From Bacteroidota bacterium (GTDB lineage Bacteria; Bacteroidota; Bacteroidia; NS11-12g; UBA9320): a stretch of DNA of 64,000 nucleotides. Numbering within the stretch: position 1 is the first letter of the stretch; the number at the start of each line of letters is the position of its first letter. Below, piece by piece: positions 29,387 through 37,306 of this stretch. The notes below the pieces were generated by a model. The model was given only the letters and a program-made list of their open reading frames with translations, was not told the origin of the DNA and did no database searches. The stretch covers positions 106,555 to 170,554 of the forward strand of contig JABWCE010000004.1 of assembly GCA_013359235.1 (NCBI GenBank), written 5' to 3'. The position numbers and the translations under genes are program-made.

Positions 29387-32050
29387 TTGAAAGAAAAAAA
29401 CGTACTCGAATTAAGCGGCCTTGAACCCTTGAAGGTTTGGGAGGGAATGAATTTTATAAATATTGGCGAACGGACTAATGTTACAGGATCAAAGCATTTT
29501 GCAAGACTAATTCTTCAGGGTAAATTTGAAGAAGCTGTTTCTATTGCACGCCAACAAGTAGAAAATGGTGCCCAGATAATTGATGTGAATATGGATGAAG
29601 CTATGCTTGACGGCGTAGCTACTATGGTTCATTTTTTAAATCTTATAGCTTCTGAACCTGATATTTGCAAAGTTCCTGTAATGATAGACTCGTCAAAATG
29701 GGAGATTATAGAAGCCGGCTTGCAATGTTTACAAGGCAAAGGTGTTGTAAATTCAATTAGTCTTAAAAACGGTGAAGAAGAATTTGTAAAACAAGCAAAA
29801 CTTGTAAAAATGTATGGTGCCGCCGTTGTAGTTATGGCTTTTGACGAAAAAGGACAAGCAGATTCTTACATCAGAAGAATAGAAATTTGCAAACGCAGTT
29901 ATGATATTTTAACTCAAAGAGTGAAATTTAAACCATCTGATATAATTTTTGACCCCAATATACTTACAGTAGCAACCGGGCTAGAAGAACATAATAATTA
30001 TGCACTTGATTATATAAACTCAGTAAAATGGATAAAAGAAAATTTAAAACACGCTAAAGTAAGTGGTGGAGTAAGTAATATTTCGTTTTCTTTCAGGGGA
30101 AATGATACTGTAAGAGAAGCCATGCATTCAATTTTTTTGTATCACGCAATAAAAGCAGGCATGGATATGGGTATTGTAAATGCAGGAATGATATCAGTTT
30201 ATGATGAAATAAACCCCGAACTTTTAGAAAGAATAGAAGATGTTTTGTTTAACAGAAGAAGCGATGCAACCGACAGGCTTATTGAATTTGCCAATTCGGT
30301 AAAATCCGGTGGTGTAAAAATTAAAGATGAACTTGAATGGAGAAAACTTAAAATAGAAGAAAGAGTGAAACACTCGCTTGTAAATGGTATTAGCGAATTT
30401 GTTGATGATGATATTGAAGAACTTCTTTTAGAAGTAAATAGCCCTATAAAAATTATAGAGGGCACGCTAATGGATGGTATGAACATAGTAGGCGACCTAT
30501 TTGGCAGCGGCAAAATGTTTTTGCCACAGGTAGTAAAAAGTGCCAGAGTTATGAAAAAAGCAGTGGCATACCTCGAACCATTCATTTTACAAGAAAAAGA
30601 AAAATTTAAAACATCAGAAAATAATGAAAAGATTAAAATTTTGCTTGCAACAGTAAAAGGCGATGTTCATGATATTGGTAAAAATATTGTAGGTGTGGTA
30701 CTTGCATGCAACAATTACGAGATTTACGACCTTGGAGTTATGGTACATTCTGATACCATTATAAGTAAAGCAAATGAAATTAAAGCAGATTTGATAGGAT
30801 TGAGCGGACTTATTACACCAAGCCTCGAAGAGATGGTTCATGTTGCCGAAGAAATGCAAAGTAGCGGAATGAAAACTCCTTTGCTGATTGGGGGTGCAAC
30901 TACTTCGCGATTACATACCGCAGTAAAAATAGCACCTGCTTACGAAAATGGAGTTGTACATGTAGTTGATGCAAGCAAAAGCGTTCAGATTGTAAAAAAT
31001 ATTTTAAATAAAAATAGCAAAACAGAATATTTGAATAAAATTAATAAAGAATATGAAGAACTAAGAAAAAACCATACTAAAAAGAAAAGCAATAAAGAAT
31101 TGTTGAGTTTAATACAAGCAAAAAACAATAGCTATAAAGCAGAAAACAAAGTTTTTAAACCCTTATTTACAGGAACAAAAGTGTTTAAAAGCATTGATTT
31201 TAGCATTTTGCGTAACTTTATAGATTGGGATCCCTTTTTTCATACATGGCAGCTAAAAGGCAAATTTCCCCAAATATTTGATGATAAAACAAAAGGCACA
31301 GAAGCCCGAAAACTTTATGATGATGCCAATTTGCTAATTGATAAAATAATAAATGAAAAAATTATAGAAGCCAATGCTGTTATAGGAATTTTTGATGCCC
31401 AAAAAAGAGGTGATGATGTTATGATTTTTGAAAATTCAAAAAGAGATAAACCATTACAAACCTTTTGTTTTTTAAGACAACAACGCAAAATGGCTGATGG
31501 TGTTCCTAATATTTCACTTGCCGATTTTATTAATGAAAATGATGATTATATAGGTTTTTTTGCACTTACTACAGGCATTGGGGTGAATAAAGTAGTTGAA
31601 GATTATGAAAAAAACCATGACCATTACAATAGCATTTTATTCAAATCAGTTGCCGACCGTTTAGCCGAAGCCCTTGCCGAATACATACATAAAATTGTAA
31701 GAACACAAATTTGGGGCTACAGCCCGAACGAACAGTTTACCAATGACGAACTAATCTATGAAAAATACACAGGCATAAGACCTGCACCCGGATATCCTGC
31801 ATGCCCCGAACACTCTGAAAAAATTAAAATATTTAAACTGTTAAATGTTGAAGAAAATACAGGTATATCCTTGACAGAGAGTTTTGCAATGTACCCTGCA
31901 GCATCAGTTTGCGGATATTATTTTGCATCGCCTCAAAGTAAATATTTTTCTGTAGGAAAAATAGACAAAGACCAAGTTGAAGATTATGCTTTGAGAAAAG
32001 GCATCACCCACAAAGAAGCAGAAAAATTATTAAAACCTTTGATTTTGTAA
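29387..32050 (+). CDS. metH: Cobalamin-dependent methionine synthase lacking the homocysteine domain
   Basis: An 887-residue protein covering the last three MetH modules. The methyltetrahydrofolate-binding domain begins at once ([20 protein letters not shown]). Next comes the B12 cap and Rossmann fold with [12 protein letters not shown] (about 425-436, axial His428) and [15 protein letters not shown]. The activation domain follows ([10 protein letters not shown] and [14 protein letters not shown] near 798). The first 330 or so residues of full MetH, with the zinc-binding homocysteine methyltransferase domain, are missing, and the upstream neighbour is dusB. In several Bacteroidota these parts are separate genes, so a split enzyme is expected. 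The start is TTG at 29387. Confidence 0.93.
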   Translation: MKEKNVLELSGLEPLKVWEGMNFINIGERTNVTGSKHFARLILQGKFEEAVSIARQQVENGAQIIDVNMDEAMLDGVATMVHFLNLIASEPDICKVPVMIDSSKWEIIEAGLQCLQGKGVVNSISLKNGEEEFVKQAKLVKMYGAAVVVMAFDEKGQADSYIRRIEICKRSYDILTQRVKFKPSDIIFDPNILTVATGLEEHNNYALDYINSVKWIKENLKHAKVSGGVSNISFSFRGNDTVREAMHSIFLYHAIKAGMDMGIVNAGMISVYDEINPELLERIEDVLFNRRSDATDRLIEFANSVKSGGVKIKDELEWRKLKIEERVKHSLVNGISEFVDDDIEELLLEVNSPIKIIEGTLMDGMNIVGDLFGSGKMFLPQVVKSARVMKKAVAYLEPFILQEKEKFKTSENNEKIKILLATVKGDVHDIGKNIVGVVLACNNYEIYDLGVMVHSDTIISKANEIKADLIGLSGLITPSLEEMVHVAEEMQSSGMKTPLLIGGATTSRLHTAVKIAPAYENGVVHVVDASKSVQIVKNILNKNSKTEYLNKINKEYEELRKNHTKKKSNKELLSLIQAKNNSYKAENKVFKPLFTGTKVFKSIDFSILRNFIDWDPFFHTWQLKGKFPQIFDDKTKGTEARKLYDDANLLIDKIINEKIIEANAVIGIFDAQKRGDDVMIFENSKRDKPLQTFCFLRQQRKMADGVPNISLADFINENDDYIGFFALTTGIGVNKVVEDYEKNHDHYNSILFKSVADRLAEALAEYIHKIVRTQIWGYSPNEQFTNDELIYEKYTGIRPAPGYPACPEHSEKIKIFKLLNVEENTGISLTESFAMYPAASVCGYYFASPQSKYFSVGKIDKDQVEDYALRKGITHKEAEKLLKPLIL

Positions 32051-32230
32051 AAATTATATACAAAGAAGCCAACATTTTATCCAAAATTTTATTTTGAGTT
32101 TTAAAAAGTTAAATCACGAGTATTAGGTTGTTTGACAGTTTGGATATTGCCAAATGCTGGACTTTAGAAATCTATAAACTTCATGATTATACAGTAAAAA
32201 GTTTATTTAATGTTATAATATTCATTTTAC

Positions 32231-32884
32231 CTATGTCTTCCCCTTTTTGTGCCAAGTGCCGTTATGTTTATGTTTGTTTATTCTGTCAGCTATTTGCCAT
32301 CCTATGTAGTCTTTTAATTTGGGGTATAATTTTCTGTAATACTCGTTCCAATAGCTTATCATTCTACTCTCTGTCTGTTGCCAATATTCTAAATTTTCAT
32401 TCACAAATCGCACATAGTTGTCGATTGTCTTATCATTTACATGTTTGTCTAATACTTGCAAGATTTCGTTTACATATTCTCCTAAAAACTGAATTGTAAA
32501 AGGTATTAGCCAATATTCATTCTTGTCAACGAGTTTATTTAATCTCTTTTGTCTTAAATAGCCGTTATGATGTCGTAAGTATATGCAGTTTAATATAATT
32601 TGTTGTTTGTCGGTTAGTTTGCTTTCTTTTTCGCTATCTGGCTCATTAAAATAAATTCTATAAGGAATGGTCAGCAATTCATGGTCTAATTGAATAGTCA
32701 GAGTAGTTGAATGAATTAAATTGTCAACCATTTGATATTGCCCACCTGTTAGCTTAACATTATTAATATCAAACGGCAAAATATTCAATACTGCTTCAAC
32801 ATCACTTTTCAATATCTTTGGAAAAGCTTTAAAAAGTATGCCCCTATACTCCGAATAATTTTCTTTTTTAAACCAAAAAATCAT
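32231..32884 (-). CDS. Unrecognised accessory protein
   Basis: A 217-residue soluble, mixed-charge protein starting MIFWFKKENYSEYRG. No family, motif or signal peptide recognised. The C-terminus is basic (INKHKHNGTWHKKGKT). The opposite-strand ORF at 32128-32499 overlaps it, but this one is longer and has a normal soluble protein composition. It lies between metH and an unrelated secreted protein gene. The 9-base sequence CCAAATGCT occurs on each side of it (32150 and 32929). Possibly an acquired cassette. Function unknown. Confidence 0.6.
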   Translation of the reverse strand: MIFWFKKENYSEYRGILFKAFPKILKSDVEAVLNILPFDINNVKLTGGQYQMVDNLIHSTTLTIQLDHELLTIPYRIYFNEPDSEKESKLTDKQQIILNCIYLRHHNGYLRQKRLNKLVDKNEYWLIPFTIQFLGEYVNEILQVLDKHVNDKTIDNYVRFVNENLEYWQQTESRMISYWNEYYRKLYPKLKDYIGWQIADRINKHKHNGTWHKKGKT

Positions 32885-32948
32885 TTTTATTAGCCTATCG
32901 CCCTAAAATTGTCTGCAATGGCAAATTTCCAAATGCTCTGAAACTTCC

Positions 32949-33007
32949 ATTGTTTGGCAATAATAATTAAATTTTTTGATTCATTTTATCTATAATTGCC
33001 AAACAAT
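32949..33007. repeat. Perfect 13-base inverted repeat with 33-base loop
   Basis: ATTGTTTGGCAAT at 32949-32961 and its exact reverse complement ATTGCCAAACAAT at 32995-33007. It lies between two divergent genes. There is no T-tract after it, so it does not look like a terminator. It may be an operator, a recombination or transposition end, or a mobile-cassette remnant. Confidence 0.7.
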
Positions 33008-33061
33008 AGCGGTTTATAGATAGGTTGAAGATATAAGTTATTTTAAACGAAAACAAAAAAT

Positions 33062-33979
33062 ATGACAAAAAAAATTCTAACAATATTATTCATTTCTACA
33101 GTATTTACTACTTTTGGTCAAATCAATATGGCTGACTCAACGGCACAAGTTGTTTCATACTGGGAAAAAGGCGAAAAGCAGAACTACACAGTTACAACAA
33201 AAAAAATTAAACTAAAGGGGACCGATACGACTTCAAATGAAATAACAACTTATGATGTAGAAATAACAGTTTTAAACCAAGCGGACAAATCTTACACAAT
33301 TCAATGGTTGTATAAGAACATAAAAACAAATAGCACAAACCCGACAATTCAAAAACTTTTGAATATCACTACGGATATGAAAGTTATTTTCAAAACCGAC
33401 GAACTTGGAGCATTTATGGAAGTAGTAAATTGGAATGAAATTAAAGACTATATTCAAAAAGCGACAAACTCGATAAGCAAAGAATTTTCTGCAATTCCAG
33501 AAATGGAAAAATTACTAAAACAAATAACAGCGACATATTCGAGCAAAGAAGCTATTGAATCAGCCGGTATCAAAGACATACAACAATTTCATACATTTCA
33601 CGGGGCCAAATATAAACTTGGTGAAGTTATAGAAGGTCAAATAAAAGTTCCAAACATATATGGAACAGAGCCTTTTGATTCTGACTTTACAATTTATCTT
33701 GACGAAATAAATGAAACTGAAAATAATTTTATAATGCGAGCAACACAAAATGTAAATAAAGAACAATTAACGAATGCTACATTTGACTATTTGACAAAAT
33801 TGGCAAACACTTTGAAAATTACACCGCCAAAACGTGAAGATTTGAAAGACTTAAAAAACGAAATCTTAACCGCTTCTAGAATACACGGAACAGGTTGGGT
33901 TGTTTACAGCGTTCAGACAACAACTGTAACTTCTGACAACGTAACAAATATTGAAGAACTAACAATAGAAATAAAATAA
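33062..33979 (+). CDS. Secreted hypothetical protein
   Basis: A 305-residue protein with a signal peptide (ILTILFISTVFTTFGQ). The mature region is rich in Thr, Lys and beta propensity (YTVTTKKIKLKGTDTTSNE) with a helical middle (YIQKATNSISKEFSAIPEM). No catalytic motif or known family recognised; the overall look is that of uncharacterised periplasmic proteins in this phylum. It is divergent from the 217-residue gene across the inverted repeat. Codon choice seems to use GAC and ACA a little more than its neighbours (impression, not measured). Confidence 0.65.
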   Translation: MTKKILTILFISTVFTTFGQINMADSTAQVVSYWEKGEKQNYTVTTKKIKLKGTDTTSNEITTYDVEITVLNQADKSYTIQWLYKNIKTNSTNPTIQKLLNITTDMKVIFKTDELGAFMEVVNWNEIKDYIQKATNSISKEFSAIPEMEKLLKQITATYSSKEAIESAGIKDIQQFHTFHGAKYKLGEVIEGQIKVPNIYGTEPFDSDFTIYLDEINETENNFIMRATQNVNKEQLTNATFDYLTKLANTLKITPPKREDLKDLKNEILTASRIHGTGWVVYSVQTTTVTSDNVTNIEELTIEIK

Positions 33980-34107
33980 AAAACTGATTATTACATCAGT
34001 TTAGCTAAAAATGCGTGTTGTGCTTCTATTTTAACATTTGTGCCTTGTACTAAACAGGTTTTCCCAAAAAACTGTAAACAATTATCAATACTTAACTCTA
34101 CAAAATA

Positions 34108-35127
34108 TTATATCCAAATTTTGCTACCCTCGCTGCAATTTCGGCATATATCTATATTTTTTCTCGACTTCAAAATTTCCTTTCTAAATTTTTTATACTT
34201 ATCATTTTTCCAAATTTCAGTAAAATTACTATTTTCAATTTTACCAAATTTATATTCAGCATCCTTATCAAAACAGCATGGTACAACGTATCCGTTCCAA
34301 GTAATTACACACCCTTGCCACATACGCCAACAATGATTCATCAAGCGGTTTTTAATTTTAAAACCCTCATTTTTTTCATATCTTGAGTATTTTGAATTTT
34401 CGGGCAGCAAAGCTTCATTTTCGTTGCTCAGGTTATAGATTTGTGCTGTTTTAAATTTTAGTTTATCAACTTGATATTCATTAGCCATTTTTTTAATTAA
34501 ATCTATTTCGTGTTCATTGTGCTTAAAAATTATAAACTGCCATATAATATAAGGTTTTAGGCTATTTAATTTGTTTCGTGCATTCAAAATATTTTTTGTT
34601 CCTTCAATTACTTTTTCAAATGTTCCGCCTTTGCGATATATAGAATAACTTTGTGCTGTAGCTCCATCAATAGAAATTATTAACCTGTCAAGTCCGCTAT
34701 TTACAATTTGTTCAGAAACTTTGGTATTCAAAAAATGTGCATTGGTACTTGTAGAAGTATAAATACCTGAATCACCTGCATATTTTACCATTTTGCAAAA
34801 TTCTTTGTTTAGCAATGGTTCGCCCTGAAAATAGATGTTTAAATAAATCAGTTCCCTTTTTAATCCGTCAAAATAAATCTTAAAGTTTTCAAAGTTCAGC
34901 ATACCGGTTGCTCTATTAAAATTACGTTGTCCGCTTGGGCACTCCGAACATTGCAAATTGCATGATGTAGTAGGCTCAATACTTGCACTAATGGGCATAC
35001 CACAAATTAAATTTTTTCGAAATAATCTCGATACATAAAATGTAAAAAATAAGCCGAAAAAATTAGTTAATTTAGTAAAAGTTAACTTTGAAATCAAATT
35101 AAGAGTATCACGCAATTTTGCATACAT
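34108..35127 (-). CDS. Radical SAM protein with SPASM domain
   Basis: A 339-residue radical SAM enzyme. The cluster motif is EPTTSCNLQCSECPSG (C56, C60, C63, CxxxCxxC). Following signatures include YFQGEPLLNKEF and ISIDGATAQSYSIYRKGG. A C-terminal SPASM-like Cys set appears in WQGCVITWNGYVVPCCFD and DICRNCSEG, which would bind an auxiliary iron-sulfur cluster. SPASM enzymes modify peptides, sugars or other substrates. No precursor-peptide-like small ORF or glycosyltransferase is adjacent, so the substrate is open. Divergent from the peroxiredoxin gene. Confidence 0.9.
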   Translation of the reverse strand: MYAKLRDTLNLISKLTFTKLTNFFGLFFTFYVSRLFRKNLICGMPISASIEPTTSCNLQCSECPSGQRNFNRATGMLNFENFKIYFDGLKRELIYLNIYFQGEPLLNKEFCKMVKYAGDSGIYTSTSTNAHFLNTKVSEQIVNSGLDRLIISIDGATAQSYSIYRKGGTFEKVIEGTKNILNARNKLNSLKPYIIWQFIIFKHNEHEIDLIKKMANEYQVDKLKFKTAQIYNLSNENEALLPENSKYSRYEKNEGFKIKNRLMNHCWRMWQGCVITWNGYVVPCCFDKDAEYKFGKIENSNFTEIWKNDKYKKFRKEILKSRKNIDICRNCSEGSKIWI

Positions 35128-35245
35128 ATTTTATTAAACAAAAATAAAACCCCAAAAGTGTTTTGATTTTTTTTATAAAAAAAAATAAATTTTTAAAACA
35201 TTTATATTAATAATTTGTTCTAATATTGTAAGTCATAAAAACAAA

Positions 35246-35881
35246 ATGTTAATAGGAAAAAAAGCTCCGGTATTTAAAGCAGATGCACTAGTAAAAGGGC
35301 AATTTGTTGAAAATTTTTCATTAGAGCAATATTTGGGAAAACAACATGTGATTTTTTTCTTTTACCCACTTGATTTCACATTTGTTTGCCCAACCGAACT
35401 TATAGCATTTCAAAGAAGAATTAAAGATTTTGAAAATAAAAATTGTGCAGTAGTTGGGTGTTCGGTTGATTCTAAATTCAGCCATTGGGCATGGGTAAAT
35501 ACCCCATTGAACAAGGGAGGAATAGAAGGAGTAGAATATCCATTAGTTGCCGATATTAATAAAACAATATCTTTAAATTATGAAGTACTTGCCGGACACT
35601 ATGACGTTGATGAAAACGGCAATCAAATATGGGTAGGTAATAACGGTGCAAATGCCGTTGCTTACCGTGGGCTTTTTTTGATTGACAAGAAGGGAATCGT
35701 AAAACATTGCATTGTTAACGATTTGCCGCTTGGACGTAGCATTGACGAGGCATTGAGAATGTTGACAGCACTGCAGTTTAATGAAGAATTTGGTGAAGTT
35801 TGCCCTGCAGATTGGAAAGAAGGTAAAGATTCCTTTAAAGGAAATGCCGAAGGAGTAGCAAGTTATTTAGCGTCGCACTAA
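35246..35881 (+). CDS. Typical 2-Cys peroxiredoxin (AhpC/Prx1 type)
   Basis: A 211-residue peroxiredoxin that reduces hydrogen peroxide and organic peroxides in the cytoplasm. The peroxidatic Cys is in DFTFVCPTELIAF (C48) and the resolving Cys in GEVCPADWKEG (C186). The middle (YPLVADINKTIS, GLFLIDKKGIVKH) fits the family. Full length. Single gene followed by a strong terminator. The reductant is not encoded nearby. Confidence 0.95.
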   Translation: MLIGKKAPVFKADALVKGQFVENFSLEQYLGKQHVIFFFYPLDFTFVCPTELIAFQRRIKDFENKNCAVVGCSVDSKFSHWAWVNTPLNKGGIEGVEYPLVADINKTISLNYEVLAGHYDVDENGNQIWVGNNGANAVAYRGLFLIDKKGIVKHCIVNDLPLGRSIDEALRMLTALQFNEEFGEVCPADWKEGKDSFKGNAEGVASYLASH

Positions 35882-35908
35882 AAGGGTTTTTAGGTTTTTC
35901 ATAATTTG

Positions 35909-35941
35909 GGCACAGTGCTTTATGCATTGTGCCTTTTTTTT
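35909..35941 (+). terminator. Rho-independent terminator of the peroxiredoxin gene
   Basis: GGCACAGTGC, a 5-base loop and GCATTGTGCC form a 10-bp stem with one G-T pair, followed by eight T residues. It begins 28 bases after the stop codon. Confidence 0.92.
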
Positions 35942-35991
35942 ATAAAATAGTTTAAAACGCTATAAAGTTATAATTAAAATTTGAAGTAATT

Positions 35992-36687
35992 TTGCAAAAA
36001 AAATATTCATTGATTTACTCTAACTGGTGGAAATATACAGGGGTTGTTTTGGTTCTTTATTCATTAATTGGAGGGCTTTTATTTGTCAACCCCAATAATC
36101 TTTTGTTTTTAGACGAGACGGTAAGAAACCTCAATTATCATGTGCCTATGTGGTTTGCGATGATTTCGTTGTTAACTATTTCAGTAGCTTCGAGTATATT
36201 ATACCTTAAAACTTTTAATGAAAAATACGATATAATAGCATCGAAAAGTGCCGTAGTTGCTGTTTTCTTTGGCTTAATGGGTCTTGCCACAGGTTCATTT
36301 TGGGCTAAATTCAGTTGGGGTACATGGTGGACTACAGATTATAAGCTAAACGGAGCTGCAATTGGTGAACTAATATATTTTGCCTACCTAATTCTGCGTT
36401 CATCTGTTGAAGAACCTTCAAAAAAAGCTCGGTTATCATCAGTTTACAGCATATTTGCATTTCCGCTTTTTGTTGTTTTTACTCTTATACTTCCAAAACT
36501 TGCAAGTAATTCAATGCACCCGGGCAGTGGTGATACTGTTGGTTTTAACAAATATCCGCTAAACAACAATTTAAGAATTACATTTTACCCTGCTGTTTTG
36601 GGATGGATAGCAATTTCGTGGTGGATTACAACAATTTTGATAAGAATTGAATTTTTAAAATCAAACAAATATTCAGATGAAAATTAA
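35992..36687 (+). CDS. ccmC: Cytochrome c biogenesis heme-handling protein (CcmC/CcsA type)
   Basis: A 231-residue membrane protein with six helices and the tryptophan-rich heme motif WAKFSWGTWWTTDYKLNG near residues 103-120. HVPMWFAM upstream supplies a conserved His. In System I, CcmC passes heme to CcmE. The start is TTG at 35992; the next Met falls after the first helix. It overlaps the CcmD-like gene by 11 bases and begins the cluster. CcmA and CcmB are not visible upstream. Confidence 0.9.
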   Translation: MQKKYSLIYSNWWKYTGVVLVLYSLIGGLLFVNPNNLLFLDETVRNLNYHVPMWFAMISLLTISVASSILYLKTFNEKYDIIASKSAVVAVFFGLMGLATGSFWAKFSWGTWWTTDYKLNGAAIGELIYFAYLILRSSVEEPSKKARLSSVYSIFAFPLFVVFTLILPKLASNSMHPGSGDTVGFNKYPLNNNLRITFYPAVLGWIAISWWITTILIRIEFLKSNKYSDEN

Positions 36688-36895
36688 ATTATTTTTAATA
36701 TTACTTTTAAGTTTCTTAACCAAAAATTTATTTGCACAAACAACCCAAAACCCTTTTTACACCAACGGCAAAATTTATGTTGTAGTTGCTGTAATACTTA
36801 TTATTTTTACAGGTATAATAATATTTTTAATAAGTATTGACCGCCGCTTAACTAAAACCGAAAAAGAATTGAAAGAAAATAATAAGAAAGATTAG
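36677..36895 (+). CDS. ccmD: CcmD-like small membrane protein
   Basis: A 72-residue protein with an N-terminal signal-like helix (LFLILLLSFLTKNLFAQ), one transmembrane segment (IYVVVAVILIIFTGIIIFLI) and a charged tail (DRRLTKTEKELKENN). Placement between CcmC and CcmE and the topology match Bacteroidota CcmD, which stabilises holo-CcmE release. Sequence conservation in this family is weak, so the call rests partly on position. Confidence 0.75.
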   Translation: MKIKLFLILLLSFLTKNLFAQTTQNPFYTNGKIYVVVAVILIIFTGIIIFLISIDRRLTKTEKELKENNKKD

Positions 36896-36916
36896 ATAAT
36901 AAAAAATTATCAATAA

Positions 36917-37306
36917 ATGAAAACCATAAATATTATAATTTTAATTGTAATTGCAGTTGCGATAGCAATATTTGTAAGTGTTTATAACGATAGTAGTATG
37001 TATGTTGATTTTAATACTGCCAAAAAAAATATTGGAAACGAATATCATGTTGTTGGAACATTAAACAGAGAAAAACCTATGATATACAACCCCGAAGTAA
37101 ACCCAAACCATTTTGAATTTTATATGAAAGACTCTACAGGAACCGAAGTTAAGGTAATTTACAACGAGCCAAAACCTGCAGATTTTGACCGTAGTGACAA
37201 GGTAGTTGTAATTGGAAAATTTAAAGAACCTAAAGGAGATTTCATTGCACAAAAAATTCTACTGAAATGTCCTTCGAAATATGAAGCCGAAGAAAATACA
37301 AAATGA
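36917..37306 (+). CDS. ccmE: Heme chaperone CcmE, CxxxY variant
   Basis: A 129-residue membrane-anchored OB-fold protein: one N-terminal helix (IIILIVIAVAIAIFVSVY), then the beta-barrel (HVVGTLNREKPMIYNP, KVIYNEPKPADFDRSDKVVV, GDFIAQKILLKCPSKYE). In classical CcmE the heme binds covalently to His in an HxxxY motif. Here the motif is CPSKY, so Cys118 stands where the His would be, followed by Tyr122. CxxxY CcmE proteins are known from some sulfate reducers and archaea. Overlaps ccmF by 4 bases. Confidence 0.9.
   Translation: MKTINIIILIVIAVAIAIFVSVYNDSSMYVDFNTAKKNIGNEYHVVGTLNREKPMIYNPEVNPNHFEFYMKDSTGTEVKVIYNEPKPADFDRSDKVVVIGKFKEPKGDFIAQKILLKCPSKYEAEENTK

Noticed and set aside
32139-32158. TTTGG/CCAAA short palindrome as a second copy of the 32949 inverted repeat
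   Set aside because: Only five bases per arm match, too few to count as the same element in AT-rich DNA.
32128-32499. 123-residue plus-strand ORF rich in Phe, Cys and Leu
   Set aside because: Mostly antisense to the 217-residue minus ORF, and its composition looks like AT-rich shadow translation.
34040-34336. 98-residue plus-strand ORF considered as a precursor peptide for the radical SAM enzyme
   Set aside because: It is antisense to the C-terminal coding region of that enzyme and has no leader/core pattern.
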